Part shown: positions 1-9,799 of the stretch, one piece after another
Layout: every line of letters starts with the position of its first letter
Numbering within the stretch: position 1 is the stretch's first letter
Assembly: GCF_963675165.1 (NCBI RefSeq)
Contig: NC_087386.1
Coordinates: forward strand, 4,098,169-4,162,168
Length of the DNA stretch: 64,000 bases
Direction of reading: 5' to 3'
Source: Halichondria panicea
Taxonomy: Eukaryota > Porifera > Demospongiae > Suberitida > Halichondriidae
Made by a program: the position numbers and the translations under genes
The notes under the pieces: generated by a model
Seen by the model: the letters and a program-made list of their open reading frames with translations, nothing else
Database searches by the model: none
What the model was told of the DNA's origin: nothing

Positions 1-340
1 GAGCTTACCGTCTTTGTGACACTATAGAGTACCAGAGAACCAGAGACGAGGTCGTCCCAAGAGTAAGTGTCTGAATAACTAATTGTTACAATTTGTTTAT
101 GTAGAGAGTATACCGTTACAGATGACTCAAGGCAGAGACAAGATCGTCCCAAGAGTAAGTGTCTGAATTATTTACCCTTCTTTATGTAGAGAGTACTGTC
201 ATAGACGACTCAATGTCTGAATCAATTAAAACAATTATTGTTATTCCCCTGGTTTATGCAGAGACTGAGAGTACGGTTGCTGATGACTCTAACCCAAAGC
301 GAGATTACCATCACTGATACCCAGACTGATTAATGTGCTT
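1..340 (+). repeat. degenerate AT-hook exon units, left fragment
   Basis: The first 48 bases match the 58-bp minisatellite of 2440-2985 in reverse orientation. They run into copies of a unit with the pattern TTTATGTAG / AGAGTAnnGT / GATGACTC / CGTCCCAAGA / GTAAGTGTCTGAAT (about 95-160, 190-215 and 250-285). The same unit occurs on the minus strand at 2986-5760, where better copies encode an AT-hook module between splice sites. Copies here are damaged: one reads CGAGGTCGTCCC, another CAAGATCGTCCC, and the third lacks the module's 3' half. This piece is therefore an inverted fragment of the array on the far side of the 350-2400 insertion cluster. Confidence 0.6.
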
Positions 341-401
341 GTGCTAGTGAAAGTATAAGTTTTATTTGATCTCTATAATTTTTTTCATCATGAATATATT
401 A

Positions 402-677
402 TACCGTATAGCGGGTATATTTCGAGGGTATAAATTTTCGCAGATGGACCATACAAAGGATTTCGCGAATTTTATTTTCGTGGTCTGAGTTCCAGCCTTT
501 TGGCGCATGCGCACATCAACATGCAGCTGTACCTCCACACCATTAGCCTCGAATCCATAGTACTGAACACGCCTACTATTATAAATTTTCGTGCATGGGT
601 ATAAATTTTTGCGGTACAGGCTCAATCCGCAAAAACCGCGAACATTTATACCCTCGAAATATACCCGCTATACGGTA
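402..677. mobile_element. TA-flanked MITE with CCGTATAGCGGGTA ends
   Basis: The element begins TA-CCGTATAGCGGGTATATTT and ends with the reverse complement AAATATACCCGCTATACGG-TA, so it has inverted ends and a TA duplication. Inside it repeats short stretches such as TATAAATTTTCG and has no coding capacity beyond short chance frames. Relatives lie at 26372-26599, 42184-42393, 45325-45525 and 61604 onward. TA target duplication fits a Tc1/mariner-type mover, which is inference. Confidence 0.8.
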
Positions 678-963
678 ATTCATTTGAGAAAGCCCTTGGG
701 ATCGAAGCTATGATATGCGAGTGACTCAGCAGAAATTATTGCTGCATGGACATACAATGGCCCCCAAAGGCAGGAGGTGGCTACATCTACATGGATGATC
801 TTCATGCACTGGAGCAAGTGGTATCAAAGGGAGCCCCACCGCTGGACTGTTTGGGGGCCTTAATCTCAATAATTACTATGCGCAGATGGGAGGGTTTGTT
901 AAAAGAACGATCGTTCTTCCTTGCAGTTCCCCCTCTTGAAGCCTCACTGGATACACGGGTACG

Positions 964-1300
964 CTTCGATTTTGGGATTACCCCAAACCTATTCACATGA
1001 ATACCAGGGGTGTCCACGGGCAAGGGGCCAATTACTCTGTTCAATGAGCATTCTGTGCCCAAGTAGCACCTGAGCGTTATCTCTCGCCGATTGCAGGTTA
1101 CTGTTTGTACTCTGAAATTGCCCGTTTATGAGAGATGGGTCTACACCAATGCGAAAACCCGATGTAATGCCACGAACAATGTAGGCCACAAAGTCCCTGT
1201 CTGGGTGGGATGCTAGTAGCCTCTCCCACTCTGCCACGACATAAGGTGTAACAATGGCAGTCTAGCGGTGGGGCTCCCTTTGATACCACTTGCTCCACGA
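964..1300 (-). pseudogene. DIRS-like retroelement RT, N-terminal fragment (broken)
   Basis: Reading the minus strand from about 1300, one frame gives FVEQVVSKGAPPLD. After a frameshift near 1240 comes WERLLASHPDRDFVAYIV and then GFRIGVD. After another shift near 1000 comes RFGVIPKSKR. This order (WE-LL--HPDR-F--YI, GFRIG, GVIPK) is what I know from the start of the reverse transcriptase region of DIRS-type tyrosine-recombinase retroelements. The RT core with its catalytic aspartates is absent. A tyrosine recombinase fragment lies next to it on the opposite strand, so the two halves of the element are now head to head. Confidence 0.5.
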
Positions 1301-1731
1301 AGTGATTGGGGCGGCTTGTTGCCTGGGTTTCTTCGGTTTTCTCCGATGTGGCGAAATGACTGTGCCCAATGATGACATCCATCTTGCCGTCTGTCATATC
1401 AGGATCTGGCGGTGGATCACCAGGACAAGCCCAACACCATCAAAGTACGCATTAAGGTGTCCAAAACAGACCCCTTTCGTGAAGGTGTGGACGTCTTCTT
1501 GGGTCGGACTGAAGCAGATTTGTGTCCTGTAACAGCCCTGTTGAACTACCTTTGTGCTAGAGGTTCTTCGCAGGGTCCCTTATTTGTTTTCGCGGACAGG
1601 AATTGTTATCTCGTTCTCGATTTGTTGATCGGCTGCGAAAAGGTTTGCGGGAGGCCGGTATAGACCTTACTACTTATTGCAGCCACAGTTTCCGTATTGG
1701 CTAAGAAGGGTGTGGAAGACATTAGTTAGGG
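1290..1731 (+). pseudogene. tyrosine recombinase of a DIRS/Crypton-like element (broken)
   Basis: Three successive frames give one recognisable tyrosine recombinase. The first (1290-1400) has GFFGFLRCGEMTVP, which holds the first catalytic arginine. The second (1412-1620) has KTDPFREGVDVFLGRT and LCPVTALLNYLCARGSS. The third (1621-1728) has FVDRLRKGLREAGID and then HSFRIG at 1684-1701, the H-x-x-R catalytic box. Two frameshifts separate them, and a TAG stop at 1729 ends the third frame before the region expected to hold the catalytic tyrosine. Enzymes of this family integrate circular element DNA by site-specific recombination. This copy cannot be functional. Assignment to DIRS rather than Crypton rests on the adjacent RT fragment. 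Confidence 0.75.
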
Positions 1732-1892
1732 GTTGCGGGATGGGGTCAACCCCCCCTCCCCTCGGGGAACGCCTTTGCCAAATCTCTACACAATGGCCAT
1801 GTCTTAACTTGGTTGCTGTGGCTTATTTTACAGTGTATAAGATTAGGTGGTTGGTGTTGAGAAAATACGAAGGTGTTAACTAAAATTAATGG

Positions 1893-2335
1893 CAGCTCTT
1901 AATCTTGCACCTACCACTACCAATAGCTAGCGTTCTAGTGCAGAGCTAACTGGAGTAGCAACACTCGGTGAACAAGTTTTGCTACGAACTCTTCTGAAAA
2001 GGCTAGGCCTCGGTGCGCATGCGCAAGCAAAGTATACGGTAGTGTGTTTGTGTGTGTGTGTATCTGTGTAGACTGCTACAGCTGCTCAAGGATGTGTCAA
2101 GTGCAAGCTTCTAGTCATGTTTACTTGGATTTTAATTCGTGGATTTTACTTCTTTCTCAAGTTATGCCGAATGCCTTTTCAGAACAGCACGTAGCCAAAC
2201 TTGCTTACCGAGTGTTGCTACTCTACTTAGTAGTTAGCTCTGCACTAGAACGCTAGCTATTGGTAGTTGCAAGAGTGAGAAGAGAGCGGCAAGGCTCTGC
2301 TGCTGACACTAACCGTTAGAGACAGAAGGTTTTCC
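1893..2335. repeat. two head-to-head copies of a dispersed repeat (hairpin composite)
   Basis: 1893-2005 runs in one orientation (CAATAGCTAGCGTTCTAGTG, later GAACAAGTTTTGCTACGAAC). 2008-2300 runs in the other and contains the reverse complement (CACTAGAACGCTAGCTATTG at 2243-2262). The second part begins GCCTCGGTGCGCATGCGCAAGC followed by a GTGTGTGTG tract, the end structure seen in full copies at 16450, 28923 and 49547. The composite can fold back on itself. Confidence 0.7.
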
Positions 2336-2439
2336 AATTAAGACATTCCAAACAGATCACGTGATCTAGGTGAGCTAATGGGGACAGCGCGCATGCTCCG
2401 GTACAAATCCTTATCTTACCCACTCCATATGCAGTAAGA

Positions 2440-2985
2440 TAAGCTCTCTTAGTTCCCCAGTTCTCTAGTTCTCTGGTACTCTAGTGTCAGAAAGATGGTA
2501 ACTACTAAGCTCTCCTAGTTTCCCAGTTCTCTGCATGGTTCTCTGGTACTCTAGTGTCACTTATTAAAAAGACGGTAAGCTCTCCTAGATCTAGTTCTCT
2601 GGTTCTCTGGTACTCCAGTGTCCACAAAGATGGTAAGCTCTCCTAGTTCCCCAGTTCTCTTAGCGTCTCTGGTACTCTTAGCGTCTCTTAAAAGATGCTC
2701 CTAGTTCCCCATGCAGTTCTCTGGTTCTCAAAGACTCCTAGATCTAGTTCCCCAGTTCTCTGGTTCTCTCCAGTGTCACAAAGATGGTAAACTCTCCTAG
2801 TTCCCCAGTTCTCTGGTTCTCTGGTTCCTCTGGTACTCTTAGCGTCTCAAAATGGTAAGCTCTCCTAGTTCCCCAGTTCTCTGGTACTCTAGTGTCACAA
2901 AGACGGTAAGCTCTACTAGATCTAGTTCCCCAGTTCTCTGGTACTCTAGTGTCACAAAGATGGTAAGCTCTCCTAGTTGATTCAA
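2440..2985. repeat. 58-bp minisatellite array
   Basis: About nine imperfect units of GGTAAGCTCTCCTAGTTCCC / CAGTTCTCTGGTTCTCTGG / TACTCTAGTGTCACAAAGAT, some with internal deletions or an inserted TAGATCTAG. The long minus-strand frame across 2744-2989 is only the translation of this repeat and shows no domain. The array abuts the AT-hook exon units at 2986, as it also does in the opposite orientation at base 48. Confidence 0.85.
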
Positions 2986-3790
2986 ACACTTACTCTCACG
3001 TCTCTGTTTAGCAGGCTCTGTATCTGAGTCATCTGTGACAGTACTCTCTACATAAACAAGCGTAACAATACCGTATATCTTCTAATTTATCGGACACTTC
3101 TAATTACCCCGGACACTCTTTTGGGCAATTTTTGTTGTTCTAATACAACGGACACTCCAGTGCTTTAATATTACTAAATATCCGAACAATACTTTGAGCT
3201 ACATTCACAGACGGCAAGTAAGACTTAGAGTGCTGCAGTTAGATAGCCTGAGTAGCTAGTTTTAGATAGCTAGTGCAACTATTCAGTCGCACACTGTTCT
3301 TAGCTAGCTCGCATGCAGCTGCTTGCTTGTTCCAGACACTTCGCCTGCTCTATAAAATCTGTTTCAATTATACCCGGACTTTTTTGGGAATAAGATTCAG
3401 ACTCTTACTCTTGGGACGACCTCGTCTCTGTTTAGCACTGAGTCATCTGTGACGGTACTCTCTACATGAACAAGGGTACATGTAGCAATAGTATTATTTA
3501 GTTAGATTCAGACACTTACTCTTGGGACAACCTCGTCTCTGTTCAGCAGGCTCTGTATCTGAGTCATCTGTGACGGTACTCTCTATAGGGTAACAATAAT
3601 ATATTTATTTAGTTACATTCAGACACTTACTCTTGGGATGACCTCGTCTCTGTTTAGCAGGCTCTGTATCTGAGTCATCTGTGACAGTACTCTCTACATA
3701 AACAAGCATAACAATAATAAGATACTCTCGGGACGAGGCTTTGTATCTGAGTCATCTGTGACTGTACTCTCTACATAAACAAGGTGATTA
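2986..3790 (-). repeat. tandem AT-hook exon units, downstream block
   Basis: Units of roughly 111 bp each carry an acceptor (TATGTAG or TATAG), a 63-nt exon and a donor GTAAGTGTC on the minus strand. The clearest exons are 3631-3693 and 3520-3582. They encode STVTDDSDTEPAKQRRG-PKS, with the AT-hook core Arg changed to His in one and Cys in the other. The unit at 3400-3470 has a 10-nt deletion that breaks frame. The unit at 2986-3060 is truncated, and the one at 3721-3785 is shortened. Bases 3065-3395 interrupt the array with unrelated AT-rich sequence. Exon length is a multiple of three and the two junctions share a phase, so units can be gained or lost without a frameshift. Confidence 0.7.
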
Positions 3791-3978
3791 GAATTGTCGT
3801 TTTAATGGTTTCGGCACTTACTTTTGCCTGAAATGACCTCTTAGAGTTATGTGTGAGCTCAGGGATGTCTAGCGTGACACTCACTATTGCACACAGTCTA
3901 TAATTATGTGTATACGTAGCACATAAGGAATTACATACCTTTCTTATTCTGTTTGCTTACTGCAAAGTATAATTAGTG

Positions 3979-4730
3979 CTAAAAACAAAAGAGAATACAC
4001 TTATAGCAGGAAGAATGCACATTCTTGTTGATTACACATGTTCTACCTAGAGAACATAAGGACAAGTACATGTAAGATCCTAAATTACAAAAGTGAGAAT
4101 CGTATGTACATATAATTATACACACAGTTATCGTACCATGTCTCACAGAAGCCACTCGTTTTGACATTTCTGGCATCCTGCAAAGGCAGAACAGGTTGAA
4201 GCTGAGTGTGTGTCCAATCCTCTCCGATACACGGGTACGCTCTCTACTTGGAAACATTTCGTTTCAAAACTCATAAGAAATTGCGAATAAATCCGTCTTA
4301 TCCGGCACAAAGATCTGTTGCCATTGCTATGCCGAACAAGATTTCATTATTGTGCACACTTGTCTAACAATTGAGCCATCTTCTTCGGAGAGGATGGTGT
4401 GTAGAGAATCATACAGATCAACAGAGCCAGGCTTCAAAAATTTGTTGAATGATTTGGACAAAATCTTTGGGAACTGATTCCCATAAGGATTTGTATGAAA
4501 GTATCGCAGTGTCTTGTAGGCCATTCTGTGAGCAATTTGTCATTCTTAACAGTTTGTTTGAAGCCGATATATGATTGGCAGACAACCAAGCCCCTGATTT
4601 GAGACAGTTTTTGTCAGCTCTTGTCAAGCCTAACAGTTTATCCAAGAGCAAAGATAAGTAGAAGCAGCTACACCTGCATAAAAGAAAACTATCAGCCGAC
4701 ATAAACTTGCTTAGTACATGCATGTACATG
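3979..4730 (-). pseudogene. decayed Ulp1/C48-like protease gene with C-terminal zinc motif
   Basis: On the minus strand an acceptor TTTTATGCAG near 4678 leads into a frame with GAWLSANHISASNKLL and QNGLQDTAIL. This matches the WL-D-HI-A---LL / GLQ-T-L start of C48 (Ulp1/SENP-like) peptidases found in transposon-borne genes. After stops and a shift, LFGIAMATDLCAG resembles the CG-FAIA-A--LC-G segment that follows the catalytic Cys. Then LFCLCRMPEM resembles the C-x-CRMP zinc motif that ends such proteins. The catalytic His, Asp and Cys cannot be placed in one frame, and a TGA follows FEAWLC. C48 proteases remove ubiquitin-like modifiers. This copy is dead. AT-hook exon units lie on both sides of it. 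Confidence 0.55.
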
Positions 4731-4788
4731 TACAGAACAGTAACACAATGAAGGCATCACGCACCAATACAATTAAAATGCTTTGCAC

Positions 4789-5790
4789 TCACCCTCAGAA
4801 TGACTGGGACCCAAGTCATCTGTGACGGTGACGGTGCTCTCTGCATTAATAATTAGAGACTGTGCTATTGGATTTGGCACTTACTGTTGGGACGGCCTCG
4901 TCCCTTGTTAGGAGTCTCTGGATCAGAGTCAACAGTGACAGTACTCTCTGCATAAACCAGGGGAAAAATAATTAGAGATAGTTTTAAGACAATTACTCTT
5001 GCGACGACCCTGCAACAGTGACAGTACTCCCTGCATATGAGATAGTTTTAAGACACTTACTCTTGGGACGACCTCGTCCCTTATTTAGGAGTCTCTGGCA
5101 GTGGCGGATTTAGGATTCTCGAAAGGGGGGTTCCAGGGCTCTGAGCGGGTCTAGGACTGATATTTTACCTAAAAAAAAGGTCGTCACTTCTTCGAAACAG
5201 TGAGCATGCGCATTAACACACCGAATTTTTTCCTAAAAAAAGGTCATCACTTTTCATAAGCAGTCTGCATGCACTACACTGGAGAGTTTTTAGCCTTCAT
5301 AGTCACTGAAACTGCACAGACAAAGCTTCGCAGGACTAACAAGGACTAAAGGTAAGTGAGAAGTGCATGTGAAAGCTAGTAAGAAAGAAACAACTTGCTA
5401 ACTAGTTACTTGAGCCTCCCACTCACTTCTTTCTCAAAAGGGGGGTTCAATTGAACCCAAAGAACCCCCTCTGGATCCGACACTGTCTGGATCAGAGTCA
5501 CCAGTGACAGTACTCTTTGCATAAACCAAGGAACAATAATTAGAGATAGTTTTAAGACACTTACGACCTGTCCCTCGTTAGGAGTCTATGGATCAGAGTC
5601 AACGGTGACAGTACTCTCTGCATAAACCAGGGGAACAATAGTTAAGAGATAGTTTTAAGACACTTACTCTTGGGACGACCTCGTCCCTTGTTAGGAGTCT
5701 CTGGATCAGAGTCACCACCCTTGCTATTTGTAGTCCCATCAAAAACACTCACTTCCATACTATCGTCGCTGAGGCTTTCCCTACCGCCAC
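4789..5790 (-). pseudogene. AT-hook exon array, upstream block with 5' exon
   Basis: The most upstream exon recognised (donor at 5667/5666) reads SDDSMEVSVFDGTTNSKGGD, then SDPETPNKGRGRPKS. Its start on the upstream side is not defined. Next come a unit at 5550-5640 with a stop (GAG to TAG), a unit split by a MITE (5099-5485), a short one near 4990-5030, an intact one and a divergent one at 4790-4850. The intact exon 4885-4947 is 63 nt, has TGCAG and GTAAGTG junctions, and encodes STVTVDSDPETPNKGRGRP. RGRP is the minor-groove-binding AT-hook core. Reading continues into the C48-like segment below 4730. I infer a DNA-binding, protease-containing repeat-family protein, now decayed. Confidence 0.6.
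5099..5485. mobile_element. CAGTGGCGGAT-ended MITE inserted in an AT-hook unit
   Basis: The element starts CAGTGGCGGATTTAGGATTC and ends GGATCCGACACTG. It is flanked by the 5-bp duplication TCTGG (5094-5098 and 5486-5490). Removing it restores the normal unit sequence GTCTCTGGATCAGAGTC, so the insertion is later than the array. A partial relative lies at 53843-53950. Confidence 0.85.
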
Positions 5791-6300
5791 TTGCTCGGAA
5801 TCAACAACAATAACTTCCTGATTCCCCTCATCACTTGTTCTGTATTAATAACAAAATTATGCAAAAAGGTACATTTTAAAAACATCCACTATACTTACAC
5901 AGGGTTTTTATTGTTTTAACACTGTAATGCGGGAGCTGTTAGCTGGCACCATTGTCGACTTCACTTTATCGACCATCACAACAGATACATGTATGCTATC
6001 TGAAGAACCTGAAGAAAAAAACTTCGGGGGTCAGTAGACACTTTGATTTCAGGCAAATTGTCAAGACCACTACTCTCAGGTGACGAGAAGTCCAACTAAG
6101 GAACAAACTGGGCCCTTAGCCCTGCCTTTAGAGACAGGGGTCAGAGGTCATACTCATGGTTAGGTAGGGCTGGTGAAATCGAGAGGGTGACGGTAGAACA
6201 GGTAGGGTTGAGAGGTAGAAGCGTCTGACAGCCTGGAGAGTGCAGTCAATCGGTATATCGAACGTATATAACAAACGATTAGTCATGTTAGTATATAACA
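5791..6300. other. no recognisable gene
   Basis: Mostly unique sequence between the AT-hook array and the second C48 pseudogene. A minus-strand ATG near 5985 opens a short frame (MVDKVKSTMVPANSS), which could be a remnant 5' exon, but nothing supports that beyond position. Confidence 0.4.
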
Positions 6301-7356
6301 CAAATGTTTAACAATCAATTGTCTCTGTACAGCCCTTGCACTCCCAGCGAACTTCTGAGCAAAACACTGTCAGGAATATGCACTTATTGCATCGTTCACA
6401 TGCGGCCCACTCCTCATCACTCCCTTCGGGCATTCTGCAAACTAGTGCAATACAACTCGACTTCTTGCGATGTCCTAACACCTCCATTCGTACGCTTGCT
6501 AGTTACCGGAAAGTGTATGAAAACATTTTCGAGGCATGTTTCCAGATGTGATCTGATTCTCTTTGGGTCGTACTGGACTTGTCCGGGATCAAACCCAGCA
6601 CACAAGTCACGTGCTATGGCTATGGCAAGAATCCCACAGTCTGAGCCATTGGATTGTCTCTGCACATCCACCATCTGGCTTTCGAGTTTAATGCGGAGTA
6701 GAAGGTGTCGTAAACACTGTTTTGGCAGCTAACATTGGACACCACGCACCAGTGAGCATTCGCGTTCTGAACAAAGTTTTCAGAATGAGGTTTAAACCCC
6801 TGACTTCTTGCAGTGCCGGAGGCTGTACCCCGTGTATGTTTGGGAAGTGTTGGACAAGTAAAAGTTGGCTCGCTGTGATCACCGAATCAGTGAGCCAACC
6901 ATTTGGATTTCTGATTGTTTCGCAGTCTTTGCCCGAGTGTATACAGTTGATTACAAATCCACGTGTTTGGCTGCTGCAAGCCTGTTGTTGCTGACAGAGG
7001 CAATCGTCTAAATCTTCGTCGGAGATTTTCCTGACAGATATAGTCCTACTCTGGCGCCACCTGTACAAGGGAATGTCATTCTTGAGGCAAGGCATCATTT
7101 CATCAGGGGAGAAATTCTCAGAGAGGGTGCCACCCTTGCAGTACAGCCTGTACCGATTGTTGAAGACTTGTACCACTCTGCACGTTTGATGAGCTCTGTG
7201 TACAGCACAGTTCAAGCGTTTTTTGTGGCCTTGTATCGTTTCTTGTTTTTGAAACAGTTCCTTTTTCGTATTAAGATTCAGGGGGCAGTCAACCTTGTGG
7301 GCTGTCCTCCAAATCAGGTACACAGAAATCGTCCAAGATTGTAGAGGAATTATCAT
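6300..7356 (-). pseudogene. second Ulp1/C48-like protease pseudogene
   Basis: The long minus-strand frame 7356-6688 has a charged and cysteine-containing N-terminal part (CRVVQVFNNRYRLYCKGGTL), then NPNGWLTDSVITASQLLL and HGVQPPALQ, the start of a C48 peptidase fold. A frameshift near 6690 moves to QRQSNGSDCGILAIAIARDL (Gln plus the catalytic Cys in GSDCG) and AGFDPGQVQYD. A further shift near 6440 gives VELYCT followed by MPEGSDEEWAACERCNKC, a C-terminal zinc motif. Order and motifs match the copy at 3979-4730, so the two are diverged members of one family. At least two frameshifts make it inactive. Such genes are commonly carried by DNA transposons in aquatic invertebrates. Confidence 0.7.
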
Positions 7357-7669
7357 CTTCGGACGGCAGATTGTCAGCAGAGACGACTTCGGACAGAGGG
7401 TCGGTCATCTGAGGAACAAACAGCAAAACCTTTAAACGTAAGCTACATACACACAATTACTTTCAATAGTGCAGTAACCTTACCTAACACACTAGATGTG
7501 ACGTTGGCAGTCGTTTATCACTTTCATTTTGTGGTTGGAGTGGAGTCCTTTTGTTATAAGGACAGTATTTAGATGTTTTTCGAGGTGTGCGTGTTTGATC
7601 CACACCATTTGCAGAGTTTGTCTGGCTTTGTATCGTCTTTCTCTTCTTTTTTGGCGATCATACTTGCAA

Positions 7670-8640
7670 TTTTCACCTCTTTCTGTTCAACTTTTTGTCT
7701 CTTTTTTCCACATGGCCCCCCAAATGCCTCGTCGACGCCATAGGTGTCTCCACCGTGCGCATCGCTCCATTGTTTGCGGGCAGTTTGCTCTTCTTTTCTG
7801 GCGATCTTGCGTGCATGCGTTTTTTTTCACCTCTTCTGTTTTTTTGTCTGTTCAACTCTTTGTCTCTCTTTTCCCCATCCTCGACACCATGGTAGACTGG
7901 CAGTTGCACAAATCCGTGATCCAGTGAGTCGTGACCTTTTTTCCAAGCGTTTGACACGTTTGCCTGCAGGAACCCAGGGTCTGTGGAAAGGTGATAGTGT
8001 AGACTCTCCAAAAAGATGTGCTTGCTCCTGAAACGGGTGAGCATGTTGTGAGATGCCTCTGGCTGTCCTTTTCAGTTCAGGATGAACAAGTTTGTCTCCC
8101 ATTGCAGCTCGGTGCTTGATCTCAATTTTGTAGGCAAGAATGTAGAAAGGGCATGTTTAATTTGTTTCGTAGTCTGTATGGCTTGCCAGTACATTTGTGC
8201 TCGGCACGGTCTTCACATTTCCCGCAACTGCAAATATAGTTTTTGGATGAAACTCACACTTTCCTCCATCCCACTCGTGAATTTCGCTTACGTGATATGG
8301 GAGAGCACGCATTCGCTTTCCAAACTCAGATGCCGACTCGCTTTCCGTGAAAAGTTGTTCCTGGATTGTTCCATGAATGCTTTCGACATGCACCCACAAC
8401 CGGAGGAGTGGTTTTTAAGGCAGTGACACTTCACTTCTGGGAATGCTTTCTTTTTTCTATTGTGAATTCTTTGCTGGATGACAAGTCAGCATCTTGCCAA
8501 TTTATCTCCAAATTCATACCTCGTTTGTTTAACTCGGTGATAGCTGCATATAGCCTTCTGTCCCTTTGTATGTGCCTTCATAGAGTGGCTCTTGTATTAT
8601 ACTGTCTCGTCCCTTCTGACACAGGTGCTTTCTGAGGTAA
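7670..8640 (-). pseudogene. remains of a multicopy repeat-associated protein gene
   Basis: Broken minus-strand frames read in order: ELNKRGMNLEINWQDADLSSS (about 8540-8480), then FGKRMRALPYHVSEIHEWDG with KCEFHP (8310-8220), then LVHPELKRTARGISQ, and LTRFRSKHIFLESLHYHLST followed by LLQAN-like FLQANVS (8040-7950). I recall this order (WQDADSSS; H-S--H---G-CEFHP; L--FR-K---L--LHY--ST--G-LQ-N) from a family repeated hundreds of times in cnidarian, sponge and fish genomes and usually listed as uncharacterized. Several stops and shifts are present. Function is unknown to me; a transposase-like or element-borne role is inference. It lies directly upstream of the C48 pseudogene on the same strand and may have belonged to the same element. 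Confidence 0.5.
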
Positions 8641-9690
8641 GTTTGTACGCTGAAAGTAAAATTCTTACTGATACCCCCATGCTCATCAGCGGTCATCATG
8701 CACTGCTCAGTTCCATGATCCCAGTTTGGTCACATCGATGTGTTTCATTTCTTCCTCGCGTTGCTCATCAACCATTGCCTTCGCCACGGGATAAATTGTT
8801 CGTATAGTGTCTAGAATTCTGGAGCACTAACGGCATTTATTCTCAGCGTGTGCTGCAAGGTCTTGAGGTATGTTGCGTGGGTACAGCCACTCAGGATAAA
8901 ATCAATCTGTACAGCTTTACTGAGCTTAGATCTTTCATACTCGGTATATTGTCTATGGGAGACAATAATTATGGTTGGATTGTATGTGAGTCATGGCGCC
9001 ATCAGATTGGTCAATGTATGTGTATTGTGTGCCTGGATACAAATATTTTCCTGCACAGTTTGATTGCAGGAAGTTTTTTTTTAACAGGGCGGATTCTTCA
9101 ACAAGCTGCTTGATCTTTGGCATTAAAAAAGTTTATGGGTTCCACCAGTTGTGTTGCGACAGGCATGCAGCCATAATGCTATAAACAAATCCATATATAC
9201 GACAACTTTCTCAAACGTTCTTCGAATCTTCAGACAGGCAGGATCGAATAACTGCATCCTTAAAATTTTTTCTCCCTCTATTAGCACAGGGGGAAGCCCC
9301 CTGCTAGGCATTTGTATTGACTACTGTATGTAACACTGTGCTTATTAGCTTATTTATGAACTATTTCTGTACTTTTAGCATCAGCCGTTGGGCCTTGCCC
9401 ATTTCAACGTTCGTTTATTATACCATTGAAACTTGTGTATGAGAAAATTGATATAAAAGGAGCATATATAGTTCACTGCAACTAGCTAGTCAGTTTCACT
9501 TTAGCCAATAAGTAAAAAAGATGATGTAATGCTAAATATCGTGACATCTTTTTTCCCCCCAAAAAAACACATATCTAAGCGATACATAACCAATAGATGA
9601 CATAAACAAATTAACATAATGGTTCATAGTAAATAATAGTGACCCATAATTATAATGAATACATATAACGGCTACATAATAACGTACTTG
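8641..9690. other. no supported gene; possible upstream remnant of the same element
   Basis: Short open frames occur on both strands. A minus-strand stretch near 8740-8800 (VAKAMVDEQREEEMKHIDVT) could extend the repeat-family gene upstream, but it is too short to be sure. 9360-9690 is AT-rich with a short inverted repeat (AAAAAAGATG near 9515, CATCTTTTTT near 9545). Confidence 0.35.
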
Positions 9691-9799
9691 TGTTCTGTCC
9701 TATGCTGGGACATAGTTCAGGAACCAATCTGGAGATTTCCAGACCTGCGTACAGGTTTGGGTGCTGGGAGCTCGATCTCTCGAGGTTCCTCAGTTTGAA

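Noticed and set aside
2744-2989. Arg/Glu-rich repetitive minus-strand frame
   Set aside because: Direct translation of the 58-bp minisatellite; frame persists only because some units are multiples of three.
2440-5720. CRISPR-like spaced repeats
   Set aside because: Units are contiguous or exon/intron-like, vary in length, and lie in eukaryotic intron-rich DNA.
7529-8044. Long overlapping plus-strand frames with many Phe and Ser residues
   Set aside because: They are complementary to the decayed minus-strand repeat-family gene and show no domain; treated as shadows.
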